The notes below the pieces were generated by a model, which worked only from the letters and a program-made list of their open reading frames with translations, was not told the DNA's origin and did no database searches. Below are positions 17,645 through 27,492 of a stretch of 64,000 bases of DNA, piece by piece. A program made the position numbers and the translations under genes. How positions within the stretch are numbered: position 1 is the stretch's first letter; the number at the start of each line of letters is the position of its first letter. The stretch is from an uncultured cyanobacterium (GTDB taxonomy: Bacteria > Cyanobacteriota > Cyanobacteriia > PCC-6307 > Cyanobiaceae), in NCBI GenBank assembly GCA_903917565.1, contig CAIXBB010000001.1:1-64000 (forward strand), given 5' to 3'.

Positions 17645-18148
17645 AAGGAAGGGATCGGCGTTGTGCAGGGCGATGCTCACCGCCACCGCACTGGCCAGCA
17701 ACAACCACAGCAGCCGCAGGCTGATCAGTCCCGCCGCCGGCCGATCCACTCCGGCGGCGGCGACCACGCTCACCAGTGCCACCAGCAGCCCCGCCAGCGT
17801 GTCCGCAGCCGCCAGCACCGGGCTGTGCAGCCAGAAGAAAAGCGTGGTGAACACCGCGAACAGCAGCCAGCCCACCGCTTCCGAGACCAGCACCAGTTGC
17901 CGTCGCCGGCTTGGCGCGATCTCCAGGTTGACCACCCGGGCCAGGGCCACCAGGGAGGTGATGTTCAGCAGCAGCCACAGGGGGGCGAACAGCCAGTCCG
18001 GAGGGGCGAAGGGGGGCAGGCGGAAGCCGGTGTAGAAGGCGGCGTCGCCCAGCGCCCCCGCCGGCCAGAAGCTGATGGCATTGGCGGCCGCGAGGATGGC
18101 GGCGCCGTGCCACCAGCGGAAGCGCGGTGCCGGGGCCGTGGACGTCAC
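17606..18148 (-). CDS. TspO/MBR-family membrane protein
   Basis: A 180-residue protein with about five hydrophobic helices. The family signature is LPPFAPPDWLFAPLWLLL (compare PSFTPPNWVFGPVW). TspO proteins bind porphyrins and are linked to tetrapyrrole and stress regulation; the ligand here is inference. The frame is open upstream into the VOC gene, and the GTG at 18148 overlapping that gene's TGA (GTGA) is the natural start. The 3' end overlaps the convergent oxidoreductase gene by 39 bases, so its last 13 codons are antisense to that gene. It is the last gene of the minus-strand series beginning at ubiD. Confidence 0.85.
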   Translation of the reverse strand: MTSTAPAPRFRWWHGAAILAAANAISFWPAGALGDAAFYTGFRLPPFAPPDWLFAPLWLLLNITSLVALARVVNLEIAPSRRRQLVLVSEAVGWLLFAVFTTLFFWLHSPVLAAADTLAGLLVALVSVVAAAGVDRPAAGLISLRLLWLLLASAVAVSIALHNADPFLSAAPAPGVKPIQ

Positions 18149-18516
18149 GCCTGGGAGTGGAGCCCGATCGTGTTGCCTTCGGTGTCGAGGACGAGGCTCA
18201 TGAAGCCGTAGGCGCCGATCGACAGCTTGGGTTTGATCACCGTGCCGCCGGCGCCCTCCACCCGGCTTTCCTCGACGGCGCAATCGTCACAGTGGAAATA
18301 GATCAGGGTGCCGCCCCCCCCCGGGGCCATGCCCTCCATCTTCGCCAGGGCGCCTCCGGCCCCCACCTGGTCGTTCTGCATCGGGAAGGCGTAATACTCC
18401 ATGCCCGCATCGGACATGGGCTCCAGCGTCAGCTCGAAAACGCTCTCGTAGAAGGCCCTGGCCCGCGTCATGTCGTTGACGTAGAGCTCGAACCAGATGA
18501 CGGGGTTGACGGCCAT
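18145..18516 (-). CDS. VOC/glyoxalase-family protein
   Basis: A 123-residue single-domain protein with the beta-alpha-beta-beta-beta repeats of the vicinal oxygen chelate fold. WFELYVNDMTRARAFYESVF opens the first half and YFHCDDCAVEESRVEGAG the second, ending with SLVLDTEGNTIGLHS. Such proteins often bind a metal, but the small COG3324-like members are mostly of unknown function and need not be glyoxalase I. It lies 46 bases after glmU and overlaps tspO by four bases (GTGA). Confidence 0.88.
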   Translation of the reverse strand: MAVNPVIWFELYVNDMTRARAFYESVFELTLEPMSDAGMEYYAFPMQNDQVGAGGALAKMEGMAPGGGGTLIYFHCDDCAVEESRVEGAGGTVIKPKLSIGAYGFMSLVLDTEGNTIGLHSQA

Positions 18517-18562
18517 GGGTCCGGTGAAGTCCAGACCTGAGATTAGGGCAGGAATCGGGGAT

Positions 18563-19939
18563 TCAACCCGCCACCCCCTGCTGCTGGCGGGGGCTGGCGC
18601 CGCTCCAGTTCTCCTTCACCAGCTGGCGGGCCCGGCCCAGGGCCAGGGCGCCGGCGGGCACGTCCTTGGTGAGGGTGGAGCCGGCCCCCACCGTCACCCC
18701 GGCCCCGAGGGTGATCGGCGCCACCAGCACCGAATTGGCACCGGTCTTGCTGCCGTCGCCGATCACGGTGCGGTGTTTGCGCACCCCATCGAAGTTGGCG
18801 GTCACCGTGCCGGCCCCGATGTTCACATCAGCGCCCAGGTCAGCATCGCCCAGGTAGCTGAGGTGGTTGGCCTTGCAGCCCTCCCCCAGCCGGCTGTTCT
18901 TCACTTCCACGAAATTTCCGATGCGGCAGCCGGTGGCCAGGTGGGTGCCGGCCCGCAGCTGGGCAAACGGCCCGATGACGCAGCCGCGTTCCACATAGCT
19001 GTCCCGCAACACCGAATGGATCACCTCCACCTCGGCGGCCAACTGGCTGTTCTCGATCAGGCAGCCCGGGCCGATGCGGCAGCCGTCGCCGATGCTGGTG
19101 ACCCCGCGGAAGTGGCACTGGGGCTCCACCAGCACGTCGCGGCCGAAGTGGGTGTGCTCACTGAGGGTGCAGCTGGCCGGATCGGTGAAGCTCACCCCCT
19201 CCGCCATCCAGTGGCGGCGCAGCCGGTCCTGCAGCACCGCCTCGCCGTGGGCCAGCTGCTCCCTGTCGTTGATGCCGGCCACCTCGTCCGGGTCGTCCAC
19301 CGCCAGGTGCGTGGCCGGCCGCAGCAGGGCCACGGTATCGGTGAGGTAGAGCTCACCCTGGTCGTTGTCGCTGCTCAGGTGGGGCAGCACGGCGGCAAGG
19401 CGGGCCCAGTCGAAGCAATAGATGCCGGCATTGGTGAGGGTGTTGCGGAGCTGATCGGCATCGCAGTCGCGGTGCTCCACGATCCCGCTCACCTGGCCTG
19501 CCCCATCGGCGAAGACGCGGCCGTAGCCGCTGGGGTCGGCCAGCCGGGCGGTGAGCAGGGTCACCGCCGCGCCACTGGCGCGATGGGTGCCCAGCAGTTG
19601 CTCCAGGGTCTGGGGCCGCAGCAGGGGCACATCACCGTTGAGCACCAGCAGCTCCCCCTCGAAGCCCGCCAGGGGCTGGAGCAGTTGCTGCACCGCATGG
19701 CCGGTGCCGTTCTGGGGCTCCTGCAGCACGAATTCCAGGCCCTCCACACCAGCAAGGGTGCGCTCCACCCGCTCGGCCTGGTGCCCCACCACCAGCAGCT
19801 GGCGGTCGGGGGCGAGCCGGTGGCAGCTGCCCAGCACCCGCTCCACCAGGGTGGCGCCGGCCAGGGGCTGGAGCACCTTCGGCAGGGCACTCTTCATGCG
19901 GGTCCCTTTCCCGGCGGCCAGGACGGCAACGGCGAGCAT
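18563..19939 (-). CDS. glmU: Bifunctional UDP-GlcNAc pyrophosphorylase / glucosamine-1-phosphate acetyltransferase
   Basis: Makes UDP-GlcNAc, the precursor of peptidoglycan and lipid A. The 458 residues have an N-terminal uridyltransferase with the nucleotide loop [23 protein letters not shown] and NGDVPLL, and a C-terminal left-handed beta-helix acetyltransferase with [19 protein letters not shown]. The length is normal. The ATG at 19939 gives the standard N terminus; the frame stays open upstream by chance. It follows the MnmC-like gene by 41 bases on the same strand. Confidence 0.98.
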   Translation of the reverse strand: MLAVAVLAAGKGTRMKSALPKVLQPLAGATLVERVLGSCHRLAPDRQLLVVGHQAERVERTLAGVEGLEFVLQEPQNGTGHAVQQLLQPLAGFEGELLVLNGDVPLLRPQTLEQLLGTHRASGAAVTLLTARLADPSGYGRVFADGAGQVSGIVEHRDCDADQLRNTLTNAGIYCFDWARLAAVLPHLSSDNDQGELYLTDTVALLRPATHLAVDDPDEVAGINDREQLAHGEAVLQDRLRRHWMAEGVSFTDPASCTLSEHTHFGRDVLVEPQCHFRGVTSIGDGCRIGPGCLIENSQLAAEVEVIHSVLRDSYVERGCVIGPFAQLRAGTHLATGCRIGNFVEVKNSRLGEGCKANHLSYLGDADLGADVNIGAGTVTANFDGVRKHRTVIGDGSKTGANSVLVAPITLGAGVTVGAGSTLTKDVPAGALALGRARQLVKENWSGASPRQQQGVAG

Positions 19940-19980
19940 CGGCGGCGGCGGGGTGTCTGCGCCGGAATCTACCGGTGCCT

Positions 19981-20895
19981 TCAGGAGCGGCCCAGTCCGC
20001 TGGGGCCCCCCGGTGGCCGCAGCCGCCCCGGTGGGGCGGGGCTGTGCTCCTGCTCCCTTCGCCGCCGCTCCAGGATCTCGGCGGCCGTGGCGTTGCCCGT
20101 GGGGTCGCGGTAGGGCAGGCCGGCGCGGCTGGCGAGGTGCTGTCGTTCGAAGGGCTCCAGGGGCCGCAGGGCCGGATGGGGCGCCAGGGGGGCGAAGCCG
20201 GCGACGGTGCCTGCGCTCCAGCGCCCGGATCCGCCCTCGGCCGGACGGATTGCCCGCACGTCCAGACCCAGATCCAGCAGGCAGCGCCGCACCGCCGCCG
20301 CGGAGCTGTAGGTGAGCAGGCGGCCATCGGGCCGCAGCAGCCGTACCAGCCGTTCCAGGAACTCCAGGCTCCACAGCTGGGGGCAGCGGGGCGGAGAGAA
20401 GGCATCCAGCAGCACCAGGTCGCAGCGGCCCCCCAGAAACCCCAGCAGCTCCGGCAGCCGGTGGCGGCCATCCCCGAACCGCAGGCGTGGGCCGCTGGTG
20501 AGCTCCTCCAGCTGGCGGATCACGGCGACCGGCCACTGGGCCCGGAAGCCGGCGTCCGCCAGGGCCAGGGCCAGGGGCCGGCGGTCCAGCTCCAGGCCCC
20601 ACCAGTCGAGCTCCAGCCCTGCGGCCGCCCCCGCCGCGAGCATGGCGGCGGTGTTGGTGCCTGTGCCGACGGCCACCTCCGCCACCACCAGCCGCCGTCC
20701 TGGAGCGAAGCGCTCCAGCGCCGCCGGCAACACAAACTTTTCATGGGCCTCGCGCAGGGCACCGGTGGCACTGTGGAAGCCTTCGTGGACGCCAAGGCTG
20801 TAAAGGCTGAAGCTGCCATCGCGGCCTACCCGGGGAAGCAGTTCCGGCCCCGGAGGCGTCCTTGCGGGTTCAGTGGCGCAGGCGGGCCAGGTCAT
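19981..20895 (-). CDS. MnmC-like (DUF752) SAM-dependent methyltransferase
   Basis: A 304-residue protein related to the methyltransferase half of MnmC, which finishes 5-methylaminomethyl-2-thiouridine in the tRNA wobble position. [17 protein letters not shown] and the SAM-binding [17 protein letters not shown] precede [17 protein letters not shown], which contains the DAF(S/A)P catalytic-type motif of the family. The oxidoreductase half of E. coli MnmC is absent, as usual outside proteobacteria. The start at 20895 overlaps aroA by 26 bases. The extreme C terminus is Pro/Arg-rich and probably disordered. Confidence 0.87.
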   Translation of the reverse strand: MTWPACATEPARTPPGPELLPRVGRDGSFSLYSLGVHEGFHSATGALREAHEKFVLPAALERFAPGRRLVVAEVAVGTGTNTAAMLAAGAAAGLELDWWGLELDRRPLALALADAGFRAQWPVAVIRQLEELTSGPRLRFGDGRHRLPELLGFLGGRCDLVLLDAFSPPRCPQLWSLEFLERLVRLLRPDGRLLTYSSAAAVRRCLLDLGLDVRAIRPAEGGSGRWSAGTVAGFAPLAPHPALRPLEPFERQHLASRAGLPYRDPTGNATAAEILERRRREQEHSPAPPGRLRPPGGPSGLGRS

Positions 20896-22174
20896 CCCAG
20901 AAACCGGGGTAGGAGACGGCGGCCGCCTCCGGCCGCCCCAGGCGGGTGTCGCCCTGGGCCACCAGCGAGGCCACCGCCAGGCTCATCGCCACCCGGTGAT
21001 CGGTCTCGCTGTCCACCTCGGCCCCCCGCAACGGGGTGGGGCCTTCGATGCTGAGGCCATCGGCGTGCTCCTCGAGCCTGGCCCCCATCGCCGCCAGCTG
21101 GCGGGCCATCACCGCCAGTCGGTCGGTCTCCTTCACCCGCAGCTCGGCGGCGCCACTGATGCGGCTCACCCCCTTGGCGCAGCAGGCCGCCACCGCCAGC
21201 ACGGGGATCTCATCCACCAGGCGGGGGATCATCGGCTCCTCGATGAGGAAGGCTCTCAAGGGGCCGTGCTGCACGCGCAGATCCCCCACCGGTTCGCCGG
21301 CCACGTCGCGGGCGTTGAGCACGGCGATGCGGGCGCCCATGGCCGTCAGCACCTCGAGGATGCCGGTGCGGCTGGCGTTGAGCCCCACGTTCTCAACGGT
21401 GAGATCGGCCCCCGGGGTGATCGCCGCCGCCACCAGCCAGAACGCGGCGGAGCTGATGTCGCCGGGCACCACCACCGTCTGGCCCCTTAGGACGTGCCCG
21501 GGCCGCAGGGTGATGAACCGTCCCTGGTCGCCGCCCACCTCCAGGTCGGCACCGAAGGCCCGCAGCATCCGCTCACTGTGGTCACGGGTGGGGGCCGGTT
21601 CGATGACGGTGGTGGGCCCGCTTGCCGTGAGGGCGGCCAGCAGCAGGGCGCTCTTCACCTGGGCCGAGGCCACCGGAGTACCGATCACGCCGCCGTGGAG
21701 GGTCTGTCCCTGCACGGCCAGGGGGGCCAGGTTGCCGTTGTCGCGCCCCTGGATGCGGGCCCCCATCTGGGCCAGGGGAATGCCCACCCGGCCCATGGGC
21801 CGGGAACGCAGGGAGGCATCACCGGTGAGCACGAAGTGGCGCCCCGCCCGGCCGGCCAGCAGCCCCAGCATCAACCGCATGGTGGTGCCGGAATTGCCGC
21901 AGTCGAGCACGTCGGCGGGTTCCAGCAGGCCATCGAGGCCGACGCCCTCCACGGTCACCACCTGGCCGGCGGCGATCGGCGAGACCGTGACGCCCATGGC
22001 CCGCAGGCTGGCGGCGGTGCTGAGCGGGTCTTCGGCGGGCAGGAGCCCCTCGATGCGGGTGGTGCCCTCGGCGATGGCCCCGAACAGGAGCGAGCGGTGG
22101 GAGATCGATTTGTCTCCGGGCACCGTCACGCACCCCCGCAGGCTGCCGCCGGCCGGCAGCACGGCCACGCTCAC
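20870..22174 (-). CDS. aroA: 5-enolpyruvylshikimate-3-phosphate synthase
   Basis: Sixth step of the shikimate pathway, condensing shikimate-3-phosphate with PEP. Visible motifs are [27 protein letters not shown] with the PEP-binding segment, and [15 protein letters not shown]. Length about 434 is normal. The frame has no stop upstream and no ATG near the conserved N terminus; a GTG at 22174 is chosen, with a TTG about 27 bases earlier as the alternative. The residue after the NSGT motif is in line with class II or class I; I do not predict glyphosate response. Confidence 0.96.
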   Translation of the reverse strand: MSVAVLPAGGSLRGCVTVPGDKSISHRSLLFGAIAEGTTRIEGLLPAEDPLSTAASLRAMGVTVSPIAAGQVVTVEGVGLDGLLEPADVLDCGNSGTTMRLMLGLLAGRAGRHFVLTGDASLRSRPMGRVGIPLAQMGARIQGRDNGNLAPLAVQGQTLHGGVIGTPVASAQVKSALLLAALTASGPTTVIEPAPTRDHSERMLRAFGADLEVGGDQGRFITLRPGHVLRGQTVVVPGDISSAAFWLVAAAITPGADLTVENVGLNASRTGILEVLTAMGARIAVLNARDVAGEPVGDLRVQHGPLRAFLIEEPMIPRLVDEIPVLAVAACCAKGVSRISGAAELRVKETDRLAVMARQLAAMGARLEEHADGLSIEGPTPLRGAEVDSETDHRVAMSLAVASLVAQGDTRLGRPEAAAVSYPGFWDDLARLRH

Positions 22175-22253
22175 ATCGACACCCGCGCAGGAGGACAAGA
22201 GCTGTGGCGCCAACTGGAGCGATCCTATGGAGCGACCGGCTCCGGCCCCCTGT

Positions 22254-22583
22254 TCAGGGTCGAATGCCGATCGCCCGCAGCCGGGCCGAGAGGCTCCAGA
22301 CCTCCACCACCAGTCGGTGCCAGGGGGTGATCGTCTCCATGGCCAGGCCCATCGGCTTGGGGGCGGCGGCCCGCAGGGCCCTCGCCGCCCCCAGCGACCG
22401 GCGCGCCTCATCGAGCCGCTCGCGCAGGTCGGCCTGTTCAGCGGCGGCCATCACGGTCTCCGGGCAGTGATCGAGCAGCAGCAGACCGCGATCGAACGAC
22501 TCGGCGTAGTCGTTCAGCAGCGGCACCAGGATTTCCTCCAGTAGCGGGCCGGTGGGATCGGGCTGGGAAGGGGCGGGAACCAT
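22254..22583 (-). CDS. DUF2605 protein
   Basis: A 109-residue helical, soluble protein matching the cyanobacterial DUF2605 pattern: [21 protein letters not shown] near the start, then [30 protein letters not shown]. The function of the family is unknown. The ATG at 22583 is 73 bases after the Rrf2 stop; aroA starts about 79 bases downstream. Confidence 0.82.
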   Translation of the reverse strand: MVPAPSQPDPTGPLLEEILVPLLNDYAESFDRGLLLLDHCPETVMAAAEQADLRERLDEARRSLGAARALRAAAPKPMGLAMETITPWHRLVVEVWSLSARLRAIGIRP

Positions 22584-22655
22584 GGGTCAAGGGTAGGAAT
22601 CCCCTCCAGGGCTGTCCCGGTGCGGATCACCAGTCCTGCGGCGGCGGTGGGCGCC

Positions 22656-23102
22656 TCAGCCCAGCAGCAGGCCCCCGGATTCGCTGAAGGCCGCCCGGGC
22701 GCTGCGCAGATCGAAGAGCAGGTCCTCCAGGGTGAGACGGTCCAGTTCCCGTTCGAGGGCCTGCAGCAGGCGCCGGTTGAGCACCCTGGTCACCCGGTCG
22801 CTGGGCTGGGGCTCTTCCCCGGGCTCCGGGGGGGGGATCAGGCTGGCGGCCGGGGCGTCCACGGCCGCCAGGATCGCCGCCAGGGGCAGGTCGGCGGGCA
22901 GGCGCCGCAACCGATAGCCCCCCTGCCGGCCCCGACGGGACTCCACCAGGGCGGCCCGGCGGAGTTTCAGCATCAGCTGCTCCAGCATCGGGGCGGGCAG
23001 GTCCTGGGCCAGGGCCAGAGCGTTCACCGATTGCCAGCGCGGCGGATCAAGGGCCAGCTCCAGCAGGGCCTTGAGGGCGTAGATGCCGCTGCGGCGCAGC
23101 AT
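22656..23102 (-). CDS. Rrf2-family transcriptional regulator without cysteines
   Basis: A 148-residue winged-helix regulator. The Rrf2 outline is clear: RRSGIYALKALLELA, a recognition helix in PAPMLEQLMLKLRRAALV, and the wing SRRGRQGGYRL. Many Rrf2 proteins (IscR, NsrR) sense through three Cys holding an iron-sulfur cluster; this one has no Cys at all, so it must sense something else or act constitutively. It overlaps the ubiD stop by one base (TGATG), so its level follows ubiD translation. Confidence 0.9.
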   Translation of the reverse strand: MLRRSGIYALKALLELALDPPRWQSVNALALAQDLPAPMLEQLMLKLRRAALVESRRGRQGGYRLRRLPADLPLAAILAAVDAPAASLIPPPEPGEEPQPSDRVTRVLNRRLLQALERELDRLTLEDLLFDLRSARAAFSESGGLLLG

Positions 23103-24688
23103 CAGCGGGCTGCGGCGAGGCGCTCCAGCACGTGCTCCAGAGTATAGCCGAACAGGGCGGGGTCCGGCTCGCCGCGGCCCAGATCGTCAAGGCCCAGTTC
23201 GCTCCAGCGACCATCCACCCGGGCCTCCAGGGCGGCATCCCGGCCCAGGGCCTGGCCCCACTCATGGCGCTTCTCCGGGCCGATCTTGGTGGTGGCATCG
23301 ATCGCCAGCCGTCCCCCGAGCCCGAGGCGCTCGCTGGCGAAATCGAGCGAGTCGAAGGGGGTGTCCTCCAGCACGAACAGGTCCCGCTGCGGATCCACCT
23401 GGGCGCTGATCGCCCAGATCACCTGGCGAGGGTCGCGGATGCTGATCGATTTGTCGACCACCACCACGAACTTGGTGTAGGTGAACTGGGGCAGGGCGCT
23501 CCAGAAGGCCATGGCCGCCCGCTTGGCCTGGCCCGGATAGGCCTTGTCGATGGCGATCACCGCCAGCTTGTAGCTCAGCCCTTCCATGGGCAGGAAGAAA
23601 TCCACAATCTCCGGGATCTGCTGGCGCAGGATCGGCGTATAGATCCGGTTGAGGGCGATCGCCAGCATGGCTTCCTCCTTGGGGGGGCGGCCGCTGAAGG
23701 TGGTCAGGAAGATCGGGTCCCGGCGCTGGGTGACGCAGTGGAAGCGCACCAGGGGCGAGTCCTCCTCGCCGCCGTAGAAGCCCATGTGGTCGCCGCAGGG
23801 GCCGTCGGGCAGGCATTCGCCTGGGGTGATCGTTCCTTCGAGCACCACCTCGCTGTGGGAGGGCACCTCCAGATCCAGCGTCTTGCAGCGGGCCAGCCGC
23901 ACGCCCTCACCGGCATAGAGGCCGGCGAACAGCCATTCGCTCAGCTGCACCGGGATCGGCGTGGCTGCCGCCATCACCAGCAGCGGGTGCACGCCGATGG
24001 CCACCGCCACCTCGAGCTTGCGGCCCATCGCCGCCGCCTTGCGCAGGTGCCGGGCGCCGCCCCGCACGCTCAGCCAGTGCACGGTGGCGCTGTTGATGGA
24101 CTGGCGCTGCAGCCGGTAGACACCGACGTTGGGGACACCGGTTTCGGGGTCCTTGGTGATCACCAGCCCCAGGGTGATCACCCCGCCAGCATCCCCCGGC
24201 CAGGGGCGCAGCAGCGGCAGGCGCTCCAGGTTCACCTCCTCCCCCCGCAGCACCTGCTGGTGGCAGGGGGGGGTGAGATCGCGGTCGGGCCGGGCCCGCA
24301 CCAGATCCCAGAACACTCCCCCGAACCTGATCAGCTCCTTGAGCCCTTTCGGCGGCCGGGGCTGCTGCAGCAGGGCCAGGCGCTCGCCCAGGGCCTCGAG
24401 CTCTTCGGGCCGTTCCATGCCCATGCTCCACAGCACCCGTTCCACGGTGCCCATCAGGTTCACGGCCACGCGCATGGGGGAGCCGAGAACGTTCTCGAAC
24501 AGGAGGGCCGGGCCACCCATGGCCAGCACCCGGTCGGCGATGGCCGCCAGTTCCAGATCCGGGTCTACCGGTGCCGTGATGCGGCGCAGCTGGCCGCGCT
24601 GCTCAAGCAGGGTCAGGAAGTCGCGCAGATTGCGCTGGCGCCCGAGAGCTTTGCCGGTTCCGATGCCTTCCGCCACCACCCTCGCCAC
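23102..24688 (-). CDS. ubiD: UbiD-family decarboxylase
   Basis: Prenylated-FMN-dependent decarboxylase of the UbiD family; in cyanobacteria the likely role is decarboxylation in plastoquinone synthesis. The 528 residues contain NVGVYRLQRQ, VAIGVHPLLVMAAATPIP, and the EVVLEGTITPGECLPDGP segment, with Glu and Arg residues expected to contact the cofactor, then GDHMGFYGG and KFVVVVDKSISI. A GTG at 24688 is the start; the conserved RNLRDFLTLLEQRGQL follows after about 18 residues. It diverges from comB across 61 bases and heads the minus-strand series. Confidence 0.92.
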   Translation of the reverse strand: MARVVAEGIGTGKALGRQRNLRDFLTLLEQRGQLRRITAPVDPDLELAAIADRVLAMGGPALLFENVLGSPMRVAVNLMGTVERVLWSMGMERPEELEALGERLALLQQPRPPKGLKELIRFGGVFWDLVRARPDRDLTPPCHQQVLRGEEVNLERLPLLRPWPGDAGGVITLGLVITKDPETGVPNVGVYRLQRQSINSATVHWLSVRGGARHLRKAAAMGRKLEVAVAIGVHPLLVMAAATPIPVQLSEWLFAGLYAGEGVRLARCKTLDLEVPSHSEVVLEGTITPGECLPDGPCGDHMGFYGGEEDSPLVRFHCVTQRRDPIFLTTFSGRPPKEEAMLAIALNRIYTPILRQQIPEIVDFFLPMEGLSYKLAVIAIDKAYPGQAKRAAMAFWSALPQFTYTKFVVVVDKSISIRDPRQVIWAISAQVDPQRDLFVLEDTPFDSLDFASERLGLGGRLAIDATTKIGPEKRHEWGQALGRDAALEARVDGRWSELGLDDLGRGEPDPALFGYTLEHVLERLAAAR

Positions 24689-24749
24689 CGTCGTCCTGTG
24701 CCGTCGAGCTGCTGCCTACTGTGACGCACCCCCGTAGCGATCGTGTCCC

Positions 24750-25505
24750 GTGCTGCTCTCCTACTTCCACACCTCTGAAGCGGTTCCCCCGGTGCGTTCC
24801 CCCGAGGAGGACGGTCCCGATGCGGCCGTGGTGATCGACGTGCTGCGGGCCACGACCACCATCGCCTGGGCGCTGCAGAACGGCGCCGAGGCGATCCAGG
24901 CCTTCGCCGACCTGGGCAGCCTCGAAGCCGCCGCCGCCGACTGGCCGTCCGTCCGCCGGCTGCGTGCCGGAGAGCGCGGCGGCAAACGGCTGGAGGGCTA
25001 CGACCTGGGCAACTCCCCCCTGGCGGTCACCCCGGAGCGGGTGCAGAGCAAGCGCATCTTCCTGAGCACCACGAACGGCACCCGCTCCCTCGACCGGGTT
25101 CAGGCGGTGCCCCTGTTGCTCACCGCCTGCCTGCCCAACCGCACCGCCGTGGCGCGGCGACTGATCGAGCGCCAGGCCCTGCGGGTGTGGATCGTGGGCA
25201 GTGGCTGGGAGGGGGATTACTCCCTCGAGGACAGCCTGGCGGCGGGGGCCGTGGCCTCAGCCGCGATCGAGCTGGCGGTGGCGCCCCACATGGGGGTCCG
25301 CTGCGCCAACGACGAGATGCTGGCGGCCCTCGCCCTCTGGCAGCAGTGGCGGCACGACACCGAGACCTGTCTGCGCAGCGCCAGCCATGGCCAGCGCCTG
25401 ATCGGCCTCGGCAACCACGACGCCGACTTCGCCTGCTGCGCCGCCGTGGACAGCCTGGAGATCGTGCCGATCCAGGCCGAACCCGGGGTGCTGCGGGCCA
25501 GTTGA
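24750..25505 (+). CDS. comB: 2-phosphosulfolactate phosphatase family protein
   Basis: ComB removes phosphate from 2-phosphosulfolactate. It is a step of coenzyme M synthesis in archaea; in cyanobacteria the pathway context is unclear and ComA is not in this window. The 251 residues include [12 protein letters not shown] at the N terminus, a metal- and substrate-binding segment, [10 protein letters not shown], and a C-terminal [12 protein letters not shown]. The GTG at 24750 starts a protein beginning MLLSYFHT, as in related genes. Confidence 0.88.
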   Translation: MLLSYFHTSEAVPPVRSPEEDGPDAAVVIDVLRATTTIAWALQNGAEAIQAFADLGSLEAAAADWPSVRRLRAGERGGKRLEGYDLGNSPLAVTPERVQSKRIFLSTTNGTRSLDRVQAVPLLLTACLPNRTAVARRLIERQALRVWIVGSGWEGDYSLEDSLAAGAVASAAIELAVAPHMGVRCANDEMLAALALWQQWRHDTETCLRSASHGQRLIGLGNHDADFACCAAVDSLEIVPIQAEPGVLRAS

Positions 25506-25566
25506 GGGGCGCCTTGCCCCCCTTGGCGGCTCCCTTACGATTCGCCGGTCTTGGAGCGGTCCGGCG

Positions 25567-26385
25567 GTGAGCAGTTTTCTGGCAGCAGCGCTGCAACTCA
25601 CCAGCACCCCGGATCCGGAGGCCAATTTTTTGGCGGCCGAGGAGCTGATCGAACTGGCGGCCCGCCGCGGCGCCGACCTGGTCGGTCTGCCCGAGAACTT
25701 CGCCTTTATGGGCGATGACGCCCGCCGGCTGGAGCTGGCGCCGATCCTGGCCGAGCGCTGCAGCCGCTTTCTTGTCACCATGGCCCGCCGTTACCAGGTG
25801 ACCCTGCTCGGAGGCGGGTTCCCGGTGCCGGCCGGCGAGGGCCAGACCTTCAACCGGGCCGAGCTGGTGGGCCGGGAGGGCCAGCTCCTGGCCCGCTACG
25901 ACAAGATCCACCTCTTCGATGTGGACCTGCCCGACGGCATCACCTACCGGGAATCCGCCACGGTGCAACCCGGCCACGACCTGCCCCCCGTCGTCGACGT
26001 GCCGGGCCTCTGCCGCATCGGCCTTTCCATCTGTTACGACGTGCGCTTCCCCGAGCTCTACCGCCAGCTGGCCGGCGCTGGGGCCCAGCTGCTGATGATT
26101 CCGGCCGCCTTCACGGCCTACACCGGCAAGGATCACTGGCAGGTGCTGCTCCAGGCCCGGGCGATCGAGAACACCGCCTATGTCCTGGCCCCCGCCCAGA
26201 CGGGACTCCACTACGGCCGCCGCCAGACCCATGGCCATGCCCTGGTGATCGACCCCTGGGGCACCGTGATGGCCGATGCGGGGGTGGAGCCGGGCCTGGC
26301 GATGGCCCCGGTCGACATGGCCCATGAGGCCAGGGTTCGCGCCCAGATGCCGAGTCTGCAGCACCGTCATCCGGCCCTTTTCTGA
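25567..26385 (+). CDS. Carbon-nitrogen hydrolase (nitrilase superfamily, Nit-like)
   Basis: A 272-residue amidase of the nitrilase fold. The catalytic Glu is E43 (LPENFAFMGD), the Lys is in RYDKIHLFDVDL and the Cys is in SICYDVRFPELYR. The overall pattern fits the Nit1/NIT branch, whose known activity is hydrolysis of deaminated glutathione, a repair reaction; assignment to that substrate is inference. The start is a GTG at 25567. It is 61 bases after comB and 6 bases before amiC. Confidence 0.9.
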   Translation: MSSFLAAALQLTSTPDPEANFLAAEELIELAARRGADLVGLPENFAFMGDDARRLELAPILAERCSRFLVTMARRYQVTLLGGGFPVPAGEGQTFNRAELVGREGQLLARYDKIHLFDVDLPDGITYRESATVQPGHDLPPVVDVPGLCRIGLSICYDVRFPELYRQLAGAGAQLLMIPAAFTAYTGKDHWQVLLQARAIENTAYVLAPAQTGLHYGRRQTHGHALVIDPWGTVMADAGVEPGLAMAPVDMAHEARVRAQMPSLQHRHPALF

Positions 26386-26391
26386 GTGTTC

Positions 26392-27492
26392 ATGGGAGTG
26401 CGTGCGGCGCGATTCACCTGGTTGCTGGCCCTTCCCCTCCTGCTCGGGGCGCTTCCAGCCCATGCGGCCAGCGCCCTTTCGGCCTGGAGCCTCAGCCGTG
26501 AGGGGGTGCTGGAGCTGCGCACCTCCCCAGGGGTGAGGCTGCAGGCTTTCTACGAGGAGGGCTCCGGCGTCACGGGGCCCCGGGTCTGGGTCGACCTGCC
26601 GGGGGCCCCCCTGCGCAGCCGCTCGGTGCCCGTCGGCGGCCTGGTGCGGGAAGTGCGCATCGGCCGGCCCGATTCCGGCACCACCCGGCTTGTGCTCGAA
26701 TTCAGGCCTGGCACCCGCCTCGATCCGCGCCAGCTGCGTCTGGTGGGAACCGCCCGTGATCGCTGGCGGCTCACCCTCACCGGTCTTCCCCTCAGTGGCT
26801 TCATCAGCAATGTCGGTGAGGGCGACATGGACGCCGCCCCTTCGACCTGGACCGCCGCCCGCCCCAGCGACTTCAGCAGCAGGGGAAGGGCCACCTCGGG
26901 ACGGCCGCTCTCCACCGACGGCCTACCGGCGGTGCCCAGGGGGCGCTTCCGGGTGGTGATCGATCCCGGCCATGGTGGCCCCGATCCCGGGGCCGTGGGC
27001 ATCGGCGGACTGCGGGAAACCGACATCGTGCTGGATGTGGGCCTGCAGGTGGCCCAGTTGCTCCAGGCCCGGGGGGTGCAGGTGCTGATGACGCGCACCT
27101 CAGAAGTGGACGTCGACCTGCCGCCACGGGTGTCCCTGGCCAACAGCAGCAACGCCGATGTCTTCGTGAGCATCCATGCCAACGCCCTGAGCATGGACCG
27201 CCCGGATGTGAACGGCGTCGAGACCTTCTACTTCCAGTCGGGGAGCTCCCTGCGGCTGGCCCAGGAGATCCAGGCCCAGATCATGGCGATCTCGCCGAGC
27301 ACGCCCGATCGCGGCGCCCGGCCGGGCAGGTTTTTCGTGATTCGCCGGACAGTGATGCCGGCGGTGCTCACCGAGATGGGCTTCGTCACCGGCAGCCTCG
27401 ATTCGCCCCGGCTGGCCGATCCCAACTTCCGGCGCCGCCTGGCCGTGGCGGTGTCCACCGGCATCCTCAGTTTTCTGCAGGGGGCCTCTTGA
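26392..27492 (+). CDS. amiC: N-acetylmuramoyl-L-alanine amidase (AMIN + Amidase_3)
   Basis: Exported zinc amidase that cuts the bond between muramic acid and the stem peptide during cell separation. A signal peptide (basic MGVRAARF, hydrophobic LLALPLLLGA, cut near AHA-AS) is followed by an AMIN domain (about residues 30-135), a Ser/Thr/Pro linker and Amidase_3 (about 180-365). Zinc ligands are in IDPGHGGPDPG, the Glu of RETDIV and SIHANAL; the catalytic Glu is in LTEMGF. The ATG at 26392 gives the best signal peptide. The stop overlaps murI (TTGA). Confidence 0.95.
   Translation: MGVRAARFTWLLALPLLLGALPAHAASALSAWSLSREGVLELRTSPGVRLQAFYEEGSGVTGPRVWVDLPGAPLRSRSVPVGGLVREVRIGRPDSGTTRLVLEFRPGTRLDPRQLRLVGTARDRWRLTLTGLPLSGFISNVGEGDMDAAPSTWTAARPSDFSSRGRATSGRPLSTDGLPAVPRGRFRVVIDPGHGGPDPGAVGIGGLRETDIVLDVGLQVAQLLQARGVQVLMTRTSEVDVDLPPRVSLANSSNADVFVSIHANALSMDRPDVNGVETFYFQSGSSLRLAQEIQAQIMAISPSTPDRGARPGRFFVIRRTVMPAVLTEMGFVTGSLDSPRLADPNFRRRLAVAVSTGILSFLQGAS

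Noticed and set aside
20870-22411. Longer aroA start at 22411
   Set aside because: The added residues are Trp/Arg-rich antisense of the DUF2605 gene, and the conserved AroA N terminus begins near 22174.
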